64,000 nucleotides of DNA from Mesorhizobium sp. ES1-1 (lineage in GTDB: Bacteria > Pseudomonadota > Alphaproteobacteria > Rhizobiales > Rhizobiaceae): NCBI RefSeq assembly GCF_020164785.1, contig NZ_JAIUGX010000012.1, positions 159,554 through 223,553 of the forward strand, given 5' to 3'. The translations under genes were made by a program, and so were the position numbers. Shown one piece after another: positions 29,575 to 37,561 of the stretch. How positions within the stretch are numbered: position 1 is the first letter of the stretch; every line of letters starts with the position of its first letter. Under the pieces are notes generated by a model. It worked only from the letters and a program-made list of their open reading frames with translations. It searched no databases and was not told the DNA's origin.

Positions 29575-30405
29575 ATGATCCGCGAACGCCAACCCATCTC
29601 CCAGATCTCCAGGCTCGCTCACCGGCCCAGCGGCACGGCTACGGCCAACCGTATGGTGCCGGAAGAGACGCCGGTGGCGCTCTCCTTTGCCGGCACCACG
29701 CATGCGGTGATGATGGCGAGCCCGGCGGATTTCGAGGATTTCGCGCTCGGCTTCTCGCTGACCGAAGGCATCGTCGCCTCGCCCGAAGAGATCGATACCA
29801 TCGATGTCGAGGACCATGGCGCCGGCATAGATATCCAGATCCGCTTGAAGGACACCGCCAACACGCGCTTCGAGGCGCGCCGTCGCCGGCTGGCGGGGCC
29901 GGTAGGCTGTGGCCTTTGCGGCATCGAATCGATCGAGGAAGCGATGCGCTCTGTCGACGCGGTCGATGCGTCGGGACTCGCGCTCGATGCCGACGATATC
30001 GCCCGATCGGTCAAGCTTCTTTCGAAGATGCAACCTCTGCACGCCGAAACCGGAGCGGTCCATGCCGCCGGCTTCTATGTGCCGGGCAGAGGCATCGTCA
30101 TGACACGTGAGGATGTCGGCCGCCATAACGCGCTCGACAAGCTGGCAGGCGCCCTGGCCAAGGCCGGTGTCGACGGTGCTTCGGGAGCCGTCGTCGTGAC
30201 GTCGCGCGTCTCCGTCGAGATGGTGCAGAAGACGGCAGCCATCGGCTCGGCCTTCATCATTGCCGTGTCGGCGCCGACCGCGCTGGCGATCCGCACGGCT
30301 CAGGAAGCCGGCATGACGCTGGTTGCACTGGTGCGCGGCGACGATTTCGATGTTTTCACCCATCCCGGCCGGGTGGTTAGCGGAGTTGACCAGCATGTCG
30401 CATGA
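29575..30405 (+). CDS. fdhD: Formate dehydrogenase accessory sulfurtransferase FdhD (FdsC)
   Basis: 276 residues. FdhD/FdsC carries sulfur from IscS to the Mo-bisMGD cofactor and is essential for formate dehydrogenase activity. The redox motif Cys112-x-x-Cys115 is in VGCGLCGIES. Other conserved parts are EDVGRHNALDKL and SRVSVEMVQKTA. The gene is embedded in the fds operon between fdsA and fdsD and lies downstream of the repeat cluster. Confidence 0.94.
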   Translation: MIRERQPISQISRLAHRPSGTATANRMVPEETPVALSFAGTTHAVMMASPADFEDFALGFSLTEGIVASPEEIDTIDVEDHGAGIDIQIRLKDTANTRFEARRRRLAGPVGCGLCGIESIEEAMRSVDAVDASGLALDADDIARSVKLLSKMQPLHAETGAVHAAGFYVPGRGIVMTREDVGRHNALDKLAGALAKAGVDGASGAVVVTSRVSVEMVQKTAAIGSAFIIAVSAPTALAIRTAQEAGMTLVALVRGDDFDVFTHPGRVVSGVDQHVA

Positions 30406-30748
30406 CGAAGACCACATCATGAGCACCAAGGAGAAGCTGGTGCGCATGGCCAACCAGATCGGCACCTTTTTTCAATCCAAGCCTCGCGAAGAGGGGATCG
30501 CCGGCACTGCCGAACATATCAACAAATTCTGGGAGCCGCGCATGCGGCAGCAATTCTTCGAGATGCTTGACGCCGGCGGCGAAGGGTTCATCGAGATCGT
30601 CGTGGCTGCTTCAGCGAAAATAAGGCGGCCGAACGCTCCTGAGGGTGTCGGCTTGGGCGCCGGAGCCGACGTAGAGCGGGGCGCGCCCGGCGGCAAAGGC
30701 GTCGCGGCAGGTGAATCGCTGTCGGAGATCGCGGCTTCGCAGAAATAA
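30395..30748 (+). CDS. fdsD: Formate dehydrogenase delta subunit FdsD, with C-terminal tail
   Basis: 117 residues. Residues about 9-75 match the small FdsD subunit: LVRMANQIGTFFQSKP, then HINKFWEPRMRQQFFEML and GGEGFIEIVVAA. FdsD is needed for a stable, active FdsABG complex. It begins inside the fdhD stop region (11-base overlap); a second start eight codons downstream is possible. The last roughly 40 residues, after KIRRP, are Gly/Ala-rich and exceed the usual length of about 70, perhaps because the normal stop has been lost. Last gene of the operon. Confidence 0.85.
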   Translation: MSHDEDHIMSTKEKLVRMANQIGTFFQSKPREEGIAGTAEHINKFWEPRMRQQFFEMLDAGGEGFIEIVVAASAKIRRPNAPEGVGLGAGADVERGAPGGKGVAAGESLSEIAASQK

Positions 30749-30872
30749 CGCGCCGCTTCTGCTGAGCCGAAGTAGCACGCGACCACCCCGGCAACGCGTT
30801 CTCGACCGCAAGCACCGCGCCTTGATCTGCGCTCTCACGCCGGACTAATCCCTACTGCTCATTGGTCCCCTC

Positions 30873-31688
30873 TTACTTGCCAGCACCGGCGATCTGATCC
30901 CCATCGCGGGTCAAATAGTAGGCGGCGAGGATGGGCAGCAGCGTGACGAGCACGACCACCATGGCCACCACGTTGGTGACCGGGCGCTGGCGCGGGCGGA
31001 TAAGTTCTTCCAGCATCCAGATCGGTAGCGTCTGCTGTTGCCCGGCCGTGAAGGTGGTGACGATGACCTCGTCGAAGGAGAGGGCGAAGGCCAGCATGCC
31101 TCCGGCGAGCAGTGCCGTCGCGATGTTTGGCAGCACGACATGCCGAAAGGTCTGGAAACCGTCGGCGCCCAGGTCCATCGAAGCCTCGATCATGGAACCC
31201 GAGGTGCGGCGGAAACGGGCGACGGCGTTGTTGTAGACGACGACAACGCAGAAAGTGGCGTGGCCCAGAACGATCGTCCGGAACGAGAACGGGATGTCGG
31301 CCAGCGAAAAGGCCGAGCGTAGCGCGATGCCGGTGATGATGCCCGGAAGCGCGATCGGCAGGATGACCAGGAGCGAGACGGTTTCACGGCCGAAGAATTT
31401 TGTCCTGGAGACCGCCGCCGAACAAAGCGTGCCAAGGATCAGCGCGATCAGGGTCGAGATGGCCGCCACCCGGACCGACAGCGACAGCGCCTGCCAGACA
31501 TCCGGGCGGTTCCAGGTGACGGCAAACCATTGCGTCGTCAGGCCGGGCGGCGGCCAGACGAAGCTCTTCTCCTCGGTCGTGAACGCGTAGACGAAGATCA
31601 GCAGGAGCGGCAGGTGCAGAAACAGCAGGCCGCAGGCAGCGGCGGCCTTCAGGCTAAGCGGCGCCGATTGTGAGCCGTCAGAGCGCAT
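30873..31688 (-). CDS. ABC transporter permease, PotC-like (polyamine/amine importer)
   Basis: 271-residue permease with about six membrane helices and a BPD_transp_1 domain. The N-terminal LLFLHLPLLLIFVYAFTTEE and the coupling loop EASMDLGADGFQTFRHVVLPN are typical of PotC/YdcV. The gene overlaps the PotB-like gene by 11 bases. It is the last gene of the importer operon and converges on fdsD; the 124 bases between hold no clear terminator. Confidence 0.88.
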   Translation of the reverse strand: MRSDGSQSAPLSLKAAAACGLLFLHLPLLLIFVYAFTTEEKSFVWPPPGLTTQWFAVTWNRPDVWQALSLSVRVAAISTLIALILGTLCSAAVSRTKFFGRETVSLLVILPIALPGIITGIALRSAFSLADIPFSFRTIVLGHATFCVVVVYNNAVARFRRTSGSMIEASMDLGADGFQTFRHVVLPNIATALLAGGMLAFALSFDEVIVTTFTAGQQQTLPIWMLEELIRPRQRPVTNVVAMVVVLVTLLPILAAYYLTRDGDQIAGAGK

Positions 31689-32643
31689 CGAACGCCCCCA
31701 TGCGCTTGGCGCCCCAGAGATAGAAGCCCATGATTATGATGGGCACGACTGTGAAGGCCGCGGCGAGGGGGATGTTGCCGGCGGTTCCCTGCTGCGAATA
31801 GACGGCCTGGCCGATGAACAGCCGCGAGGTGCCGATGATCTGCGGGATAATGTAGTCGCCGAGCGTCAGCGAGAAGGTGAAGATCGAACCGGCGACGATG
31901 CCGGGCAGTGCGAGCGGGAACAGCACGTTGCGGAAGGTCTGGCCCGGTGATGCGCCGAGATCGGACGAGGCCTCGACCAGATTGCCGGGCACACGTTCGA
32001 GCGCCGCCTGCACGGGCAGGATCATGAAGGGCAGCCAGACGTAGACAAAGACGATGAAGGTGCCGGTGAAGGACACCGACAGCGAGTTGCCGCCGACGAT
32101 AGGCAGCGACAGCCAGGCATCGAGCACCCACAGGAGATGCAGCTTGGCGAGCAGCCAGGTGAGGATGCCTTCCTTGGCCAGTATCAGCTTCCAGGCATAG
32201 ATCTTGACCAGGTAGCTCGACCACAGCGGCAGCATGATGCCGAGATAGAACAGCGCCTTCCATCGGCCCTGCGCATAGCGCGCCGCGTAATAAGCAATCG
32301 GGAAGGCCACGATGGCCGAGGCCAGAGTGACAAGCGCCGCCATCGTCACCGTGCGCAGGATGATGTCGAGATTGGCGGCCTGGAACAGGTCGCCATAGGT
32401 CTTCAGCGTGAACTGGCGGTTGATGAGACCCGAATATTCATCGATGGAGAAAAAGCTCTGCGCCAAAAGGGCGAAGAGCGAGCCGATATAGACGATGCCG
32501 AGCCACAGCACCGGCGGCAACAGCATAAGGAGCAGCAGGAACCTAGGCTTGCGCCAGAAAAGGTCCGACAACGCGCCGCCGATCCCGCCCTTGCCGGGCA
32601 GGATGGCGGGTGCTGCGTTGGAGTTGAGCGCCGCGGTGGTCAT
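31678..32643 (-). CDS. ABC transporter permease, PotB-like
   Basis: 321-residue permease with the first helix at LLLLMLLPPVLWLGIVYIGS and the coupling loop EASSDLGASPGQTFRNVLFP. It resembles PotB/YdcU permeases of spermidine/putrescine-type importers. Together with the PotC-like protein it forms the channel. The upstream gap of 223 bases is filled by a long palindromic repeat that splits the operon from its ATPase gene. Confidence 0.88.
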   Translation of the reverse strand: MTTAALNSNAAPAILPGKGGIGGALSDLFWRKPRFLLLLMLLPPVLWLGIVYIGSLFALLAQSFFSIDEYSGLINRQFTLKTYGDLFQAANLDIILRTVTMAALVTLASAIVAFPIAYYAARYAQGRWKALFYLGIMLPLWSSYLVKIYAWKLILAKEGILTWLLAKLHLLWVLDAWLSLPIVGGNSLSVSFTGTFIVFVYVWLPFMILPVQAALERVPGNLVEASSDLGASPGQTFRNVLFPLALPGIVAGSIFTFSLTLGDYIIPQIIGTSRLFIGQAVYSQQGTAGNIPLAAAFTVVPIIIMGFYLWGAKRMGAFDAL

Positions 32644-32694
32644 GGCTCGGCCGAGTGTTGCGAGAGATCATGAGATAGGCAGTGCTCTACGAGG

Positions 32695-32847
32695 CCCCCC
32701 TCTGTCCTGCCGGACATCTCCCCCTCAAGGGGGGAGATCAGCAGCTTGTTTGTCCCGCCGGTTCTGAAATGTCTTTGACTGGCGAAGGCAGTGCCGACGG
32801 CCAATCTCCCCCCTTGCGGGGGAGATGTCCGGCAGGACAGAGGGGGG
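32695..32847. repeat. Palindromic intergenic repeat (family A) between ATPase and PotB-like genes
   Basis: Perfect 30-bp inverted repeat: arms 32695-32724 (ending GACATCTCCCCC) and 32818-32847 (beginning GGGGGAGATGTC), with extra GGGGG/CCCCC hairpins inside. It occupies most of the 32644-32866 gap. A related copy occurs at 63179-63377. Confidence 0.85.
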
Positions 32848-32866
32848 TGCCTCGCGAGAATCGTCC

Positions 32867-33865
32867 TCATGCCGGCTCGTCCATCAGATGCAGGCTTTCG
32901 CGATTGAAGGTGAGAATAACCGCCTCGCCGTCATCCGGCAGGGGCGTTCCGGCCGGCACTATGGCGTGAAGCTGCAACCCATCGGCGTCCAGCGCGAGCC
33001 TTGTGGTGGCGCCGAGGTAATTGGTGCCGACCAATCGCGCCGCAACGCCTTCACCGCTGGCCGCGCGGGCCACGCGAATGGATTCAGGCCTCAGGCTGGC
33101 CCAGCGGTGCTGGCCGGAATAGCGCTGGACAAAATCCGGAGGCAGGACGTTGGACGAGCCGACAAAGTCGGCGACGAAGCGCGTCTTCGGCCGCTGGTAG
33201 ATGTCTTCCGGCGTGCCGATCTGCATGATCCGGCCGTCGTTGAAGACGGCGACGCGATCGGCCATCGAAAGCGCCTCCCCCTGGTCGTGGGTGACGAAGA
33301 CGAATGTGATGCCGAGCGCCTTCTGCAGTGACTTTAACTCCTCCTGCATGTTCTCGCGCAGTTTCAGGTCGAGCGCACCGAGCGGCTCGTCCAGAAGCAA
33401 GACCTTGGGCTGGTTGACCAGCGCCCGGGCGAGCGCGACGCGCTGCCGCTGGCCGCCCGACAATTGGCCCGGACGGCGGGCGCCGTAGCCGGGCAGCCGC
33501 ACCAGCGAAAGCGCCTCTTCAGCGGCCCTATGGCGTCCGGCCTTGCCCACTCCCTTGACCATCAGCCCGTAGGCGACATTGTCGAGTACGCTCAGATGCG
33601 GGAACAGCGCGTAATCCTGGAATACCGTGTTGACGTTGCGGCGATAGGGCGGCACGCCCTCGGCGCGCTCGCCGAAGATCGAAATGGATCCGGAACTCGG
33701 CTGCCCGAAGCCCGCGATAAGACGCAAGCAAGTGGTCTTGCCCGACCCCGAAGGCCCAAGCATGGCGAAGAATTCGCCCGGCGCGATCTCCAGATCGACC
33801 GCGTCGACGGCACGAACGCTACCGAAATGGCGGGAGACCTGTTTGAAGGAAACGGCTGATGTCAT
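32867..33865 (-). CDS. ABC transporter ATP-binding protein, PotA-like
   Basis: 332 residues. Walker A is LGPSGSGKTT, the signature is LSGGQRQRVALARAL, Walker B is VLLLDEPLGALD, and the switch His is in VTHDQGEAL. A C-terminal TOBE domain starts at about residue 240. It is the PotA-type ATPase of a polyamine/opine-type importer and energises the two permeases. Its gene is separated by repeats from both neighbours in the operon, which is unusual for an importer. Confidence 0.9.
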   Translation of the reverse strand: MTSAVSFKQVSRHFGSVRAVDAVDLEIAPGEFFAMLGPSGSGKTTCLRLIAGFGQPSSGSISIFGERAEGVPPYRRNVNTVFQDYALFPHLSVLDNVAYGLMVKGVGKAGRHRAAEEALSLVRLPGYGARRPGQLSGGQRQRVALARALVNQPKVLLLDEPLGALDLKLRENMQEELKSLQKALGITFVFVTHDQGEALSMADRVAVFNDGRIMQIGTPEDIYQRPKTRFVADFVGSSNVLPPDFVQRYSGQHRWASLRPESIRVARAASGEGVAARLVGTNYLGATTRLALDADGLQLHAIVPAGTPLPDDGEAVILTFNRESLHLMDEPA

Positions 33866-33910
33866 GGGCTGTCCCGCAATGTGTCAGGGGAACAAGAGGC
33901 AGGCTGATGG

Positions 33911-34087
33911 TGCCGCCCCTCATCCGGCTGCCGGCACCTTCTCCCGTCAAGCACGGGGAGAGGGGCGCTGTTGTCGATGGTTTCGCCAATTGCGAACGTC
34001 GCAAAATAGGCGCCGACATCGCGACTGGATCCCTTCTCCCCGTCCCTATACGGGGAGAAGGTGCCGGCAGGCGGATGAGGGGCAGCG
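33911..34087. repeat. Palindromic intergenic repeat (family B) between binding-protein and ATPase genes
   Basis: Near-perfect inverted arms of about 35 bases (33911-33945 and 34053-34087; core CATCCGGCTGCCGGCACCTT on the left) with internal CCCCGT/ACGGGG hairpins. It fills nearly all of the 246-base gap. It differs in sequence from families A and C. Confidence 0.8.
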
Positions 34088-34111
34088 CAAATGCCGACAG
34101 AACGAGGGCGA

Positions 34112-35266
34112 TTACCGCCCGCCGATGACGCCGATATAGTCCGATACCCAACGGTAGTAAGGCACGCACTGATCGTTCTGGGTGGCGCATTTCGAGACCG
34201 GCGTCTTCCAGAACTTGATCTTGTCGAAGTTCTCATAGCCGTTGGTCTTGCAGCCTTCGTCTGTCAAAAGCTCGTTACCTTTGCAGGCCGCGGGCACGAC
34301 GGGGAGCGATCCGAACCATGCCGAGACGTCGCCCTGGACCTTCGGCGACAGCGAGTGTTCCAGCCATTTGTAGGCGCAGTTCGGGTTGGCCGCATCGGCT
34401 TCCATCATGGTGGTGTCGGCCCAACCGGTGGCGCCCTCTTCCGGAATTGTGGAAGCGATCGGCTTCTTGGCCGCGACCAGCGTGTTGACCTGGAACGGCC
34501 ATGAACCGGAAGCGACGACGCCTTCGTTCTGGAAATCATCCACCTGGATGGCAGCATCATGCCAGTAGCGGCCAACCAGCGTGCGCTGGACACGCAGCAG
34601 GTCGAGAGCCGCCTTGTACTGGTCCTCGTTCAGTTCGTAGGGATCCTTGATGCCGAGTTCCGGCTTGTGGAACATCAAATAGTTCGCTGCATCGGCGATG
34701 TGGATCGGCCCATCATAGGCCTGGACCCGGCCCTTGTTGGACTTGCCGTCCGACAGCTTCATCTCCTCGAAGACGACGTTCCAGCTCTTCGGCGCCTCCT
34801 TGAACACCTCGGTGTTGTACATCAGGACGTTGGGGCCCCACTGATAGGGCACGCCGTAATGGACCCCGCCAACGGTGAACCAGGGGGCGTCCTTCAGGCG
34901 GTCGTCGACCGTTTTCCAGCTCGGGATGAGATCGGTGTTGATCGGCTGAACACGCTTGCCGGCAACGAGGCGCAACGACGCATCGCCGGAAGCGGTGACG
35001 AGGTCGAAGCCGCCCTCGTTCATCAGCGACACCATCTCATCCGAGGTGTTGGCGGTCTTGACGTTGACCTTGCAGCCGGTCTCCTTCTCGAATGACGTGA
35101 CCCAGTCATAGCCCTTGTCGGTCTCGCCGCGTTCGATGTAGCCCGGCCAGGCAACGATGTTGACCTGGCCCTCGCCTTTGCCGATCTCCTTGACCTGGGC
35201 GACAGCCTGGCCCGTGAAGGTCACAGCGACCATCAACGCAGTGCATGATTTCAGGAATGAATTCAT
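34112..35266 (-). CDS. ABC transporter substrate-binding protein, PotD/PotF-like
   Basis: 384 residues with a signal peptide (MNSFLKSCTALMVAVTFTG, cleavage near AVAQ). The mature protein starts with NIVAWPGYIERGE and contains VPYQWGPNVLMYN, typical of the PotD/PotF/opine-binding group. The C-terminus has several Cys residues (PNCAYK, ACKGNELLTDEGC, KCATQNDQC), suggesting periplasmic disulfides. The ligand is probably a cationic or quaternary amine. Start after GGGGAG. First structural gene of the importer, 154 bases after the DeoR gene on the same strand. Confidence 0.88.
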   Translation of the reverse strand: MNSFLKSCTALMVAVTFTGQAVAQVKEIGKGEGQVNIVAWPGYIERGETDKGYDWVTSFEKETGCKVNVKTANTSDEMVSLMNEGGFDLVTASGDASLRLVAGKRVQPINTDLIPSWKTVDDRLKDAPWFTVGGVHYGVPYQWGPNVLMYNTEVFKEAPKSWNVVFEEMKLSDGKSNKGRVQAYDGPIHIADAANYLMFHKPELGIKDPYELNEDQYKAALDLLRVQRTLVGRYWHDAAIQVDDFQNEGVVASGSWPFQVNTLVAAKKPIASTIPEEGATGWADTTMMEADAANPNCAYKWLEHSLSPKVQGDVSAWFGSLPVVPAACKGNELLTDEGCKTNGYENFDKIKFWKTPVSKCATQNDQCVPYYRWVSDYIGVIGGR

Positions 35267-35420
35267 CGGTCGATCTCCCCATTTTGGCGCTTGCCTCGAA
35301 GGCCGGTGTCCGGTCTTCCGTACGGATCAAGCGCGACTGAAAACTATCGGTTCTTCCAAAGAGCGGCTTCAGGGCCCGGAAAGAAAGGTGCTTTGAAAAT
35401 TCCGGTTTCGCAAATTTCTA

Positions 35421-36239
35421 TCAGAACGGCAATGGATTGACATCCGTCTGCAGGTCGGCCGCATCAGCATCTGCTCCGCCACCCACCATGCTGAGCCGCG
35501 CGCCGGCTTGCGCCAGGGCAGCGGCAATGTCGCGCGGCGGCGGCCGGTCCGTGGCGAGTTCGGAAAATCCATCGAAGCCGCAGACCCGGACCAGCCCCTG
35601 GCGGCCGAACTTGCTGTGATCGGTGACGACGACCGAACGCTGGCCGCGCGACAGCACCATGCGGGCGAACTCCGCCTCCTCCAGATCGTAGTCCATGACC
35701 CCGTTCACGGCGTCGATGGCGCCCGTCGAGATGACGGCATGGCTGACCGAGAAGCGGCCGACGAACTCGATGGCCGAGACGCCGAAAGCAGCGCCCGAAT
35801 CGCTGCGCAGTTCGCCCCCCGCCATGTAGACCTTGTTGCCGTTGATGGTGGCCAGCGTGCGTGCGATGTCCGACGAGTTGGTGACCACCGTCAAACGCCT
35901 GTGGCCGAGCAATTCGCGGGCCAGGAACGAGGTGGTCGTGCCAGTATCGAGCATGATCGATTCGCCATCGCGGATGGTGGCGGCGACCATGCGGGCAATC
36001 TGGCGCTTGGACTCCGCGTTCTCGCGCATGCGCCGTTCGAACGGCGCTTCGCCGATCATCGTGGGCAGGCCGATGGCACCATGCATCTTGAGAACGGAGC
36101 CGTCTCCCGACAGCGGCTTCACATCGCGGCGCACCGTTTCGAGCGAAACACCCAGCCGGTCGGCCAGGCTTGCGATGGTCACGGTGCCCTCTTCCTGAAG
36201 AAGTCGCAGAATCTCGCCGTGGCGTTTTGAGTGAGGCAT
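35421..36239 (-). CDS. DeoR/GlpR-family transcriptional regulator
   Basis: 272 residues. The N-terminal DeoR HTH includes RHGEILRLLQEEGTVTIASL and LGVSLETVRRDVKPL. The DeoRC sensor domain has the sugar-phosphate-binding type motifs LDTGTTTSFLARELL and VVTDHSKFGRQGL. DeoR proteins usually respond to phosphorylated metabolites. The presence of two small-molecule kinases in the island suggests a phosphorylated effector made by them. The start MPHSKRHGE is preferred; MDTGDR at 36281 is possible. It is divergent from the first kinase. Confidence 0.88.
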   Translation of the reverse strand: MPHSKRHGEILRLLQEEGTVTIASLADRLGVSLETVRRDVKPLSGDGSVLKMHGAIGLPTMIGEAPFERRMRENAESKRQIARMVAATIRDGESIMLDTGTTTSFLARELLGHRRLTVVTNSSDIARTLATINGNKVYMAGGELRSDSGAAFGVSAIEFVGRFSVSHAVISTGAIDAVNGVMDYDLEEAEFARMVLSRGQRSVVVTDHSKFGRQGLVRVCGFDGFSELATDRPPPRDIAAALAQAGARLSMVGGGADADAADLQTDVNPLPF

Positions 36240-36673
36240 CTCGATTGTTCCGTCGTTGCGCAGCCGATCGCCCGTATCCATGGCAAATCTGCCGCATATT
36301 ACAAGAAATCTCGCGCCTATCCGGTCAACAAAGCATAAAACACCACAAACCCACGTTGACAACCGTCATGACGTAGCGTGACATGGAAATGGAGAGGCTC
36401 GAACAGCCACGGCAAACGGTGGCAGGGCCGTGTCACCTTGCGTGTCCACGTCTGGAACAGCGAGTGAGGGCGGGGGCAGTTTTTCGAATCCGCGGGGGCG
36501 GATGCCGGCCTTGATGAGGCTGGCGCATAGGGGCTCGTCGGTGCGGCACGGGATACCGATCCTGGACGCCGCGCCGACGAGGTTTCTTGCCGGGATCGTC
36601 ATCCCCCGAGCGCGCAGCACCGTTCGTCGTGACCGTGCCATCAACTGACCGCCAACCGACAGGGGGCCAATCG
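36240..36673. promoter_or_regulatory. Divergent regulatory region DeoR gene / kinase
   Basis: 434 bases with no convincing gene; short frames here lack family similarity. The part around 36300-36380 is relatively AT-rich, contains TTGACA at about 36356, and a 10-bp palindrome CGTCATGACG at 36364-36373. This is the likely control region for both transcription units. The kinase ribosome binding site is AGGGGG at 36661. Confidence 0.4.
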
Positions 36674-37561
36674 ATGACAGTCGAAGATCGCATCCGCGCT
36701 CTGCCCTGCTGGAACGGCGCCCTTGAGATCGCGCCGTTGCCGGGCGGCCTGAGCAACGCCAATTATCTGGTCGAGGATGCCGCCGGGAAGCACGTTGTGC
36801 GCTTCGGCAAGGACTATCCGTTTCATCATGTCTTTCGCGAACGCGAGGTCATGACCGCGCGGGCGGCCCATGCCGCCGGCTTTGCGCCGGCCGTCCGCCA
36901 TGCCGAACCTGGCATCATGGTGACAGCATTCCTTGGCGCGAAGACTTATCAAGCCGGGGACGTGCGCGCCAATTCCGGTCGTGTCGCGACCTTGATGCGC
37001 GGCTTCCACCGGGAGATGCCCAGCCACGTTTCCGGCGCGGGGTTCATGTTCTGGGTTTTCCATGTCATTCGCGACTACGCGCGCACTCTGGAGGAAGGCG
37101 GAAGCCGCAAGCGTGGCGAGCTGCCAGGCTATCTTTCGCTGGCCGACGAACTGGAGCGCGCACAGAAACTGCTGCCGGTCGTCTTTGGGCACAACGACTT
37201 GTTGCCGGCCAACATTCTCGATGACGGGCACCGGCTCTGGCTCATCGACTACGAATATGCCGGCTTCAACACGGCGATGTTCGACCTCGCCGGCGTGGCT
37301 TCCAACGCCGGCATGAGCGATGAGGAATCCTTCGCCTTCCTGACCGCGTATTTCATGCGGGAGCCGGACGAGGCGATCCGCCGCTCGCACGCGGCCATGC
37401 AATGCGCCTCGCTACTGCGCGAGGCGATGTGGAGCATGGTGTCCGAACTTTATCTCGATGCGCCCGGCATAGACTATGTCGCCTATACCGAGGAAAACCT
37501 GACGCGCTTGGCGGCCGCGCTGGAAAACTACAGAACGAAATACGGGACACCGAAATCATGA
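36674..37561 (+). CDS. Choline/aminoglycoside kinase-like phosphotransferase (1)
   Basis: 295 residues, APH/ChoK fold. The nucleotide loop is LPGGLSNANYLVED, the catalytic loop is VFGHNDLLPANIL (Brenner motif with catalytic Asp and Asn), and the metal-binding motif is LWLIDYEYAGFNTAMFDLA. It is much more like choline/ethanolamine kinases than antibiotic-resistance enzymes. It overlaps the next gene by four bases (ATGA), so it is coupled to the flavoprotein. The substrate is presumably an amino alcohol. Confidence 0.85.
   Translation: MTVEDRIRALPCWNGALEIAPLPGGLSNANYLVEDAAGKHVVRFGKDYPFHHVFREREVMTARAAHAAGFAPAVRHAEPGIMVTAFLGAKTYQAGDVRANSGRVATLMRGFHREMPSHVSGAGFMFWVFHVIRDYARTLEEGGSRKRGELPGYLSLADELERAQKLLPVVFGHNDLLPANILDDGHRLWLIDYEYAGFNTAMFDLAGVASNAGMSDEESFAFLTAYFMREPDEAIRRSHAAMQCASLLREAMWSMVSELYLDAPGIDYVAYTEENLTRLAAALENYRTKYGTPKS

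Noticed and set aside
36430..36648. Small 72-codon frame upstream of kinase 1
   Set aside because: No clear ribosome binding site and no family match; overlapping frames of similar length exist on the other strand.
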